6,361 nucleotides of DNA, from NCBI GenBank assembly GCA_947457025.1, contig CANGUI010000114.1, forward strand, positions 1 through 6,361, in the 5' to 3' direction. Below the pieces are notes generated by a model, which saw only the letters and a list, made by a program, of their open reading frames with translations, had not been told where the DNA came from and searched no databases. Origin of the DNA: Flammeovirgaceae bacterium. Lineage in GTDB: Bacteria; Bacteroidota; Bacteroidia; Cytophagales; Cyclobacteriaceae. Below, one piece after another: positions 1-5,094 of the stretch (the first letter of the stretch is position 1; every line of letters begins with the position of its first letter). The translations under genes and the position numbers were made by a program.

Positions 1-29
1 AAAATTCTATTTTCGTTCACCCGTTCGCT

Positions 30-365
30 ATGGATATTTTTGCCCCTCGTAAAGTTAAATTTAAAGCCTGGAATACCGAATCACGGCTGCTAATGCGGTT
101 GAATTCCATTGATTGCCTGAAGGGCGAATTGCACCAGGCTAATCATATTTTCCTGCAGTTTACCAGCTTATACGACAAGGAGGGTGCTGAGATTTACGAA
201 CTGGATGTGCTGCTGGAAGACTATACGCAATACGTTGTTTTCTGGAATCATAAAACACTTGGCTGGAATTATGCCCCCATGAAGACCCCGGAGGCGCACC
301 AGCCCCTCGCTGCAGCGATTACTGCGCGCATGAAACGCTTTTGTACCTACTACGAGTTGCGCTAG
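30..365 (+). CDS. Hypothetical protein, 111 aa, convergent with the acyl carrier protein gene
   Basis: I do not recognise a family. The product is a small soluble protein with no signal peptide or membrane segment. It has a basic N-terminal part (residues 7-23, with RKVKFK), a central stretch resembling beta strands with many aromatic and acidic residues (about 38-80, including YELDVLLEDY and VVFWNH), and a short alanine-rich, probably helical end (about 88-105). It is the only long frame on either strand in this part of the window, which supports it being real, and it is the only plus-strand gene here. The ATG at 30 has no Shine-Dalgarno sequence, which is normal for Bacteroidota. The frame stays open upstream to the window edge, so the true start may lie outside and the protein may be longer. 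Its TAG stop overlaps the stop of the opposing gene. Function is unknown. Confidence 0.6.
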   Translation: MDIFAPRKVKFKAWNTESRLLMRLNSIDCLKGELHQANHIFLQFTSLYDKEGAEIYELDVLLEDYTQYVVFWNHKTLGWNYAPMKTPEAHQPLAAAITARMKRFCTYYELR

Positions 366-368
366 CGC
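359..368. other. 10-bp perfect palindrome holding the two overlapping stop codons
   Basis: The sequence GCGCTAGCGC is its own reverse complement. The central CTAG serves as TAG on the plus strand (363-365) for the hypothetical gene and as TAG on the minus strand (362-364) for the acyl carrier protein gene. The two genes therefore overlap tail to tail by 4 bp and there is no room for a separate terminator between them. Neither strand carries a T-run after the palindrome, so it does not look like an intrinsic terminator. Each transcript must run into the other gene unless a factor ends it. Confidence 0.8.
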
Positions 369-601
369 TTGAGCTTACCGAGAATATAGTCGGCTGCTTC
401 TCCGATCGTCTGCATTTTTTCGGCATCGTCATCGGGGATTTTGATGTCAAACGCCTGTTCGAACTCCATGACCAACTCCGCATAGTCGAGGGAGTCGATG
501 CCCAGATCTTTCACAAAGCTGGCATCGGGTGTGATTTTACTTTCCGGAATTCCCAATTTATCGGTCAGAATGGAGGTTATTTTCTTCTGTACTTCGGGCA
601 T
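362..601 (-). CDS. acpP: Acyl carrier protein (AcpP type)
   Basis: A 79-residue acyl carrier protein, the usual length for a free-standing carrier. The motif LGIDSLD carries the phosphopantetheine attachment serine at residue 37 (codon 491-493). It is followed by the acidic recognition helix (ELVMEFEQ), the IPDDDAEKM segment and the last helix (TIGEAADYI), all in AcpP order. After pantetheinylation in the cytoplasm it would carry acyl chains for fatty acid, phospholipid and lipid A synthesis. The ATG at 599-601 lacks a Shine-Dalgarno sequence. It begins 39 bp after the histidine kinase gene on the same strand, so co-transcription is possible. It is not followed by fabF, the frequent partner of the housekeeping acpP, because the next gene is convergent. 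The residues after the serine (DSLDYAELVM) differ from the DSLDTVEL I expect in the main Bacteroidota carrier. It may therefore be a second, specialised copy. The family is sure; the gene symbol is less so. Confidence 0.93.
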   Translation of the reverse strand: MPEVQKKITSILTDKLGIPESKITPDASFVKDLGIDSLDYAELVMEFEQAFDIKIPDDDAEKMQTIGEAADYILGKLKR

Positions 602-640
602 GGCAGGTTAAAAAAATCCCCTAAAACTAACGAATACTTT

Positions 641-664
641 TCAAAACCGAAGGGAAAATTCGGT
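641..664 (-). terminator. Weak hairpin with short T-run at the end of the histidine kinase gene
   Basis: On the minus strand a 6-bp stem (ACCGAA paired with TTCGGT, 646-651 and 659-664) encloses a 7-base loop and is followed by TTT. The T-run leads into the TGA stop of the kinase at 641-643. The stem has only three G-C pairs and the T-run is short, so it is at most a leaky terminator or an RNA processing or stabilising hairpin between the kinase and the acyl carrier protein. The bases also encode the kinase C-terminus, so the symmetry may be chance. Confidence 0.25.
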
Positions 665-1987
665 GCCCCGCCCGACTTCGGATTTTACGGTAATGCGCCC
701 CTCGTGCATGCGCATGATTTGCTTGGATAAACTCAGGCCAATGCCGGAGCCGGTTTTTTTTGTTGAGTAAAATGGAATGAAGATTTTTTCAAGTGCTTCA
801 GGTTCTATTCCCGGCCCGTTGTCAGCTACGGTTAGCATTCCATTACTTTTTTCACCGGGATGCCCGCTAAGTACGATCTGCTTGTCGGGCTGGTCGTCAA
901 ATGCCTGCATCGCGTTTTTCAGGAGGTTAATGAGCACCTGCTCGATCATCATCTTATCTGCCTGGATAGTGAGGAGAGCGGGATCCACAACCACCCGCAC
1001 CCGAATGCCACGGTCAGCCAATTCCATTTTGTGCAGTAAAACAATTTCTTCCAGCAGATCACGCACAACAATGGTGCCTAATCTTGGCTTTTGTACGTGG
1101 GTTAGGTTGCGGAATTCTTTTACGAAGGTGATCAGGCCACTGCTGCGCTTACTGATCGTCTGCAACGACAAATGCATGTCGGCCAGTTCATTTTTGGCGA
1201 TGGCCTGGTCATCCTGCAGATGTTGCCGGAGTTCATCCTCAACAACGCCGGCGAGCGAAGAGATTGGCGTTACCGAATTCATAATCTCGTGAGTAAGCAC
1301 CCGAACCAGATTCTGCCATGCCTCCATTTCTTTTTCTTCCAATTCCGTCTGGATATTACTCATCGAAATCAGCTTGACTTCCTCGTCGCGAAGCGTTAGT
1401 TCGATAGCATAAATTGACAGTTGGTTGGTATCTTCTCCGATCTTCAGCGACACTAGTTCGCGGCCTCCTGTTTTCAGGCGTAGGAAAGCCTCAACCAGCG
1501 CATCGCTTACGTCCCGAAGCTCATTCATATGATCGGCACGGTTGATGCGGAGTAGTTTTTTTGCTGCCGTGTTCATCATCTGGATCGCCCCGTCTTTTTT
1601 AAATGTGAGGATACCGATGGTGATGTGCTGAACAATATTTTTGAAGAACTGATGCTCGGAGTCCCGTTCCAGGCGCGTGGCGCGCGCCTTATGCAAACGT
1701 TGATTCAGGTGGTGCAGGAATTCGCGTGTGGGGATGTCTGGACGTGGGGAGGAAAACGTGAGACTGCTCTCATCAAACTGGATGGTATCAGCTGTTGCCG
1801 GCGTGATCTCTCCGCTGTCTACAAGTTGTCCGAGCTGGATAACCTGAAATAGCACCGCCACCACCAGTAGGCCAATGACGAACAATCCGAGGGGCTGGAG
1901 GATGGAAAAGGCGCACGCAAAAATCGTGATAGTAAGGATGATCACCCGCGTAACGATAGGCGAGCGCCAGTTGAACTTAAAGTCCAT
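641..1987 (-). CDS. NtrY-like membrane sensor histidine kinase
   Basis: A 448-residue two-component kinase that would autophosphorylate on histidine and pass the phosphate to the regulator encoded just upstream. Two hydrophobic segments (about 11-30 and 34-52) form a tight membrane hairpin with almost no periplasmic loop. A linker with a helical segment (about 85-115) leads to a PAS-like domain (about 112-215, with GILTFKKDG and MNTAAKKLL). The dimerisation H-box is LTHEIMNSVTPI with the phospho-acceptor H233 (codon 1289-1291). The ATP-binding domain shows the N-box (LINLLKNAMQAF, N354 and N358), the G1 box (DNGPGI, 389-394), the F-box (FIPFYSTK) and the G2 box (GSGIGLSLS, from 413). All catalytic motifs are intact. 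The ATG at 1985-1987 lies inside the regulator gene (11-bp overlap), four bases after a GGAG, which suggests translational coupling. The signal is unknown; the layout suggests a membrane or cytoplasmic cue. Confidence 0.95.
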   Translation of the reverse strand: MDFKFNWRSPIVTRVIILTITIFACAFSILQPLGLFVIGLLVVAVLFQVIQLGQLVDSGEITPATADTIQFDESSLTFSSPRPDIPTREFLHHLNQRLHKARATRLERDSEHQFFKNIVQHITIGILTFKKDGAIQMMNTAAKKLLRINRADHMNELRDVSDALVEAFLRLKTGGRELVSLKIGEDTNQLSIYAIELTLRDEEVKLISMSNIQTELEEKEMEAWQNLVRVLTHEIMNSVTPISSLAGVVEDELRQHLQDDQAIAKNELADMHLSLQTISKRSSGLITFVKEFRNLTHVQKPRLGTIVVRDLLEEIVLLHKMELADRGIRVRVVVDPALLTIQADKMMIEQVLINLLKNAMQAFDDQPDKQIVLSGHPGEKSNGMLTVADNGPGIEPEALEKIFIPFYSTKKTGSGIGLSLSKQIMRMHEGRITVKSEVGRGTEFSLRF

Positions 1988-3344
1988 ATTTCTCCATCCT
2001 GCGGTACAGCGAGGCGCGTGTCAGGCCGAGTTCATCGGCTGCTTTGGAAATGTTACCATGGTGTAGCTGAATGGCCTTTACAACGGCCGCCTTTTCCACT
2101 TCATCGAGGTTTAGTGTGTCGCCCGATGTGGGCTCGTGCCCTTTGCGGCTGAACAGAAAATCACTTTCCTGCAGCGTTCCGGAGTCGGCCATAATCACGG
2201 CGCGCTCAATGGCATGTTGCAGTTCGCGCACATTCCCGGGCCAGGCATATTTCTTCAGCTTGAGCAGCGCTTCAGGCGAAATGGAGGAGGCCTCCTTCCG
2301 GTATTTGCGGCTATAGTAGGCCAGGAAATGATCCGCGAGCAACGGAATGTCTTCTATGCGTTCGCACAGGGGCGGGATAACCATTTCAACAGTATTGATC
2401 CGGTACAACAGATCCTGTCGAAACCGTCCATCGCTTACCATTTGATGTAACGGCATGTTCGTGGCGCAGATCAGGCGGATATCTACGTCTTGCGGGTGGT
2501 TGCCACCTACCCGGGTGATTTGGCGCGCCTGTAGCGCACTGAGTAGTTTGCCTTGCAACGACAGACTCAGATTGCCGATCTCATCCAGGAAGAGTGTACC
2601 ACCATGGGCGAGTTCAAACCGCCCGGGGCGATCTTCGCGGGCGTCTGTAAATGCGCCTTTCTTGTGCCCGAATAATTCACTCTCAAAAAGGGTTTCTGTT
2701 ATCGCACCCATGTCTACGGTTACAAACGAGTTGTCTTTGCGTTGCGACCGCTGGTGGATGGCACGTGCAACAAGTTCCTTACCGGTTCCGTTCTCACCCA
2801 AGATCAAAATGTTAGCGTCGGTTCCGGCAACTTTATCCATAAGCGTGAACACCTCTTTCATCGCGAGGCTATTGCCCAGAATTTCGCGATAGGGTTTACT
2901 GATCTGTTCCTCCAGCAGTTCTTTTGCTTTTTTCAGCTTGTCAACTTCGTTGTAGGATTTCTTTAGGCGAATGGCCGTAGAAACGGTTGCCAGCAGTTTT
3001 TCATTTTGCCACGGTTTCAGGATAAAATCCGTAGCTCCTTCCTTCAAGGCGCGTACCGCCATTTCCACATCACCAAAAGCAGTAATCATGATCACCACGG
3101 CCTGTGGATCTTTTTGCTTGATCTGATTGAGCCACTCAAAGCCTTCCTTGCCGCTGGTGGTGTCTTTGCTGAAGTTCATGTCCAGCAGAATGACATCGTA
3201 GGAGTCATTGTTGAGCAGGAATGGCAGTTTGTTCGGGTTCTTTTCGATGATTACCTGGTACTGATACTTCTTCAAAAGCATCTTGGCGGCCAGCAGCACG
3301 TCCTCATCATCATCTACCATCAGGATTTTTCCGCCTTCGTTCAC
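1977..3344 (-). CDS. NtrC-type sigma-54-dependent response regulator
   Basis: A 455-residue activator that, once phosphorylated, would assemble as an AAA+ ring and use ATP to open promoters bound by sigma-54 RNA polymerase. The receiver domain (about 5-125) has acidic residues D11-D13, phospho-acceptor D55 (LLDMNFS), T88 and K110. A charged helical linker (about 130-150) follows. The AAA+ domain (about 152-395) has Walker A GENGTGKE (183-190), a sigma-54 contact loop reading GAFTDA (230-235) in place of GAFTGA, Walker B LFLDEIG (D254, E255), arginine-finger candidates R307 and R309, and WPGNVREL (368-375). A Fis-type helix-turn-helix ends the protein (about 414-455, with NISKAADELGLTRASLYRRM). 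The start is GTG at 3342-3344. The upstream frame reaches a stop without an ATG, and the first internal ATG (residue 9) would remove the first receiver strand. The neighbouring NtrY-like kinase is the obvious partner. Target promoters are not visible. Confidence 0.95.
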   Translation of the reverse strand: MNEGGKILMVDDDEDVLLAAKMLLKKYQYQVIIEKNPNKLPFLLNNDSYDVILLDMNFSKDTTSGKEGFEWLNQIKQKDPQAVVIMITAFGDVEMAVRALKEGATDFILKPWQNEKLLATVSTAIRLKKSYNEVDKLKKAKELLEEQISKPYREILGNSLAMKEVFTLMDKVAGTDANILILGENGTGKELVARAIHQRSQRKDNSFVTVDMGAITETLFESELFGHKKGAFTDAREDRPGRFELAHGGTLFLDEIGNLSLSLQGKLLSALQARQITRVGGNHPQDVDIRLICATNMPLHQMVSDGRFRQDLLYRINTVEMVIPPLCERIEDIPLLADHFLAYYSRKYRKEASSISPEALLKLKKYAWPGNVRELQHAIERAVIMADSGTLQESDFLFSRKGHEPTSGDTLNLDEVEKAAVVKAIQLHHGNISKAADELGLTRASLYRRMEKYGL

Positions 3345-3480
3345 GTGGTTAGGTTTTGTTGTCTGGGTGTCTTCGAAAAATTATGCCATCGCCAAAACGG
3401 CTAGAAAACGGGTTTTCTTACCGCGCTATATGCAAAACAGTACACAAAGATGTTCAAAAACGAACAGTTGGTAAAGTTTC
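3345..3480 (-). promoter_or_regulatory. Intergenic region likely holding the promoter of the regulator-kinase genes
   Basis: This 136-bp gap is the longest non-coding stretch inside the window. It separates the secreted propeller gene from the response regulator, both on the minus strand. It is A+T-rich with several TTTTG stretches on the minus strand. I could not place a convincing Bacteroidota-type promoter (TTTG, then TAnnTTTG). It contains a perfect 16-bp inverted repeat (3403-3418), listed separately. A smaller repeat (TGTTC and GAACA, 3451-3455 and 3462-3466) sits 14 bp past the propeller stop; it could be a weak terminator hairpin, but no T-run follows. Two imperfect sigma-54-like sites are described under findings. 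Confidence 0.45.
3403..3418. repeat. Perfect inverted repeat, 7-bp arms, upstream of the response regulator
   Basis: AGAAAAC and GTTTTCT flank a 2-bp GG centre, giving a perfect 16-bp dyad centred about 66 bp upstream of the GTG start of the regulator. The near-zero spacer makes a DNA operator for a dimer more likely than an RNA hairpin. A direct repeat of AAAACGG (3394-3400 and 3405-3411) overlaps the left arm with an 11-bp period, about one helical turn. Binding by the regulator's own Fis-type domain would be a reasonable guess, but nothing in the sequence proves it. Confidence 0.4.
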
Positions 3481-4257
3481 TTACGGCTTATATTCCAGGA
3501 CTGTCAGTTGTCGGCCGTTCAGCAACCACATTCGTTCATCCGAGAGCAACGCGGTGTTTGCCGAGATCGGCAAGGTTTGGGCTCGGGTTTCGGCAGAAAA
3601 AAAATCAAAAAAGACAAGTTCCTGACCGCGCTGAAAGTATAGTTCCTCTCCGAAAAACTGCACGTAGGTGAGGTTTGGTTCTGGTATTGTGCGTATGTGT
3701 TTGCCAAACTCATTGACGATAAAGATACCGGTTTGGGGATGCACGAGGAAGATTAAGCGCTGATACTCGCGTAGGATGATCATCTCCCGGATGGGCGGCA
3801 CGGTGTGGGGAAGACTAAACTCTCGTTGTACGGTCTGATCGGCCGACCGGATTTTTTTCAGCGAATGGTCCGCGGCATCGGCAATCCAGAAGTCACGGTC
3901 ACCCGAAGTGCCAAGCAGCCACGGTTCAATGGCCAGGGCCGGATCAAGTTCGAACGCCTGGTACACATTCAGGTTCGGAAAATACCAAACCACTTTTCGG
4001 TTAGTCCGGTCAAAGCCGAGCAACCACATGGCATTGGCGGGGTCAAAATTGGCGAGGGGCGGATCGGGACGAATGTCGGAAATACGCTGGCCGTCCTTCG
4101 TGCGTTTTTCGATCAGGCCGTCGGCATACGCCAGATATAGTTCACCGGCCCGATCAACAAACACGTGTGCAGGTGAGGTAGGTAGTTCGATGGAGGCCAG
4201 GGGCCGTGGCTGTGCCCAGCTGCTCAAGGTTACCAGATATAACCACCACACGCGCAT
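3481..4257 (-). CDS. Secreted six-repeat beta-propeller-like protein of unknown function
   Basis: A 258-residue protein without a recognised family name. The N-terminus (MRVWWLYLVTLSSWA) looks like a short signal peptide, with probable cleavage before QPRP near residue 15, so the product would be periplasmic or exported. There is no lipoprotein cysteine. The rest divides into about six stretches of roughly 35-40 residues (near 28-60, 72-103, 110-143, 158-191, 196-226 and 232-257). Each has hydrophobic strand pairs, often ending in a tyrosine, lysine or arginine-rich turn (AYADGLIEKR, AADHSLKKIR, EFGKHIRTI). This is the pattern of a small NHL or 6-bladed propeller, usually a binding scaffold. 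The repeats are too diverged to assign a ligand and no catalytic motif is visible. The ATG at 4255-4257 comes four bases after the lpxH stop, so the two genes are probably co-transcribed and translationally coupled, hinting at an envelope role. Confidence 0.82.
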   Translation of the reverse strand: MRVWWLYLVTLSSWAQPRPLASIELPTSPAHVFVDRAGELYLAYADGLIEKRTKDGQRISDIRPDPPLANFDPANAMWLLGFDRTNRKVVWYFPNLNVYQAFELDPALAIEPWLLGTSGDRDFWIADAADHSLKKIRSADQTVQREFSLPHTVPPIREMIILREYQRLIFLVHPQTGIFIVNEFGKHIRTIPEPNLTYVQFFGEELYFQRGQELVFFDFFSAETRAQTLPISANTALLSDERMWLLNGRQLTVLEYKP

Positions 4258-4261
4258 AGAT

Positions 4262-5020
4262 TCAAAATTTCTTGAGCATTACGGATTTCCCGTTGTATTC
4301 GGCGTAGGTGGAAAAGTGTACCCACTCACCGAGATTGATGTACCGACTGGTAACACCAAGTGGAAGGTCGAGCGGCAGGTGGCGGTGGCCAAAAATGTAG
4401 TAGTCATGGTGGCGGGTTGCTTCCAGTTCGCGGCAGTAGACAAACAGGAATTCATTCTCTTCTCCAGAAAAAACCTCTTCCCGTTTCAGATTTGCCAGTC
4501 GGCTGTGCCTGCTCCACCGATGAGCAATGGCCATGCCAATGTTAGGGTGAATCCACTGAAAAAGCCATTGGCAGGTGCGGCTGTTAAAGAACCGCTTGAG
4601 GATCTTATAGCTCCGGTCGCCAGGGCCCAGGCCATCACCATGGCCAACCAGCAGTTTTTGGCTATTGATCTCCAGCAACTGCGGCTCCCGGTACACCATG
4701 ATTTTCAATTCCTGCGGGAAGTAATCGAATAACCACATATCGTGATTGCCGGTGAAAAAATAGATAGGAATACCGCGGTCACTCAGTTCGGCAAGTTTGC
4801 CCTGAAAACGGATGAATCCTTTTGGGATAGTGTGTTTATACTCAAACCAAAAATCGAAAATGTCGCCCACGAGGTAGATGGAATGGGCGTCGTGCCGTAT
4901 TGATTCCAGCCAGGCAACGATCCGCCGTTCGCGTTCAAGGCTGGCCGTTTGATCGGGCACTCCGAGATGGAAGTCGGATGCGAAATAGATTTTTTTCCCT
5001 TCAGGCAACAGAATTTTCAT
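4262..5020 (-). CDS. lpxH: UDP-2,3-diacylglucosamine diphosphatase
   Basis: A 252-residue calcineurin-type metallophosphoesterase, close to the length of E. coli LpxH (240). The family hydrolyses UDP-2,3-diacylglucosamine to lipid X and UMP, the fourth step of lipid A synthesis, at the cytoplasmic face of the inner membrane with manganese. The metal-binding motifs are complete and in order: SDFHLG (D16, H18), GDIFDFWFE (D53), GNHD (N92, H93, D94), GHGDG (H127) and GHRH (H212, H214). GDIFDFWFE and the GHGDG segment fit the LpxH subgroup better than general phosphoesterases. A middle region rich in aromatics and arginines (about 138-180) matches where LpxH carries its lipid-binding helical cap. 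There is no signal peptide. The ATG at 5018-5020 lacks a Shine-Dalgarno sequence. It lies 74 bp after ftsH and 4 bp before the propeller gene, so it may start an operon or be read through from ftsH. Confidence 0.93.
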   Translation of the reverse strand: MKILLPEGKKIYFASDFHLGVPDQTASLERERRIVAWLESIRHDAHSIYLVGDIFDFWFEYKHTIPKGFIRFQGKLAELSDRGIPIYFFTGNHDMWLFDYFPQELKIMVYREPQLLEINSQKLLVGHGDGLGPGDRSYKILKRFFNSRTCQWLFQWIHPNIGMAIAHRWSRHSRLANLKREEVFSGEENEFLFVYCRELEATRHHDYYIFGHRHLPLDLPLGVTSRYINLGEWVHFSTYAEYNGKSVMLKKF

Positions 5021-5094
5021 GCCGGCTAAAAATACGCGGAAATGAGCGAAGGCTCAAAAACCTACCCACCGATGAACGACTCCCAACCGGACAC
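5021..5094 (-). promoter_or_regulatory. ftsH-lpxH intergenic gap with a small hairpin
   Basis: The 74-bp gap carries a short dyad on the minus strand: TGAGC and GCTCA (5043-5047 and 5052-5056) around a four-base CTTC loop. It has five T on its 5' side and only three T after it. This is compatible with a weak terminator for ftsH, about 38 bp past its stop, but the stem is short and the T-run poor. An A+T-rich stretch lies just upstream of the lpxH ATG, without a clear promoter match. Whether lpxH has its own promoter cannot be decided here. Confidence 0.3.

Noticed and set aside
341..730. Plus-strand open frame (129 codons) covering the acyl carrier protein
   Set aside because: It is antisense to an unmistakable acyl carrier protein and to the end of the kinase, with no supporting motif.
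777..1292. Plus-strand open frame (171 codons) opposite the histidine kinase
   Set aside because: It is serine and arginine-rich, without domain features, and is antisense to the intact ATP-binding domain of the kinase.
3301..3320. CATCAT-like short repeat
   Set aside because: It is only the run of aspartate and glutamate codons in the receiver domain motif near residues 11-15 of the regulator.
3908..4732. Long plus-strand open frame (274 codons) opposite lpxH and the propeller gene
   Set aside because: It is longer than the propeller gene but spans two genes antisense, starts in low-complexity serine and arginine-rich sequence, and shows no motif. LpxH on the other strand has all its metal-binding motifs.
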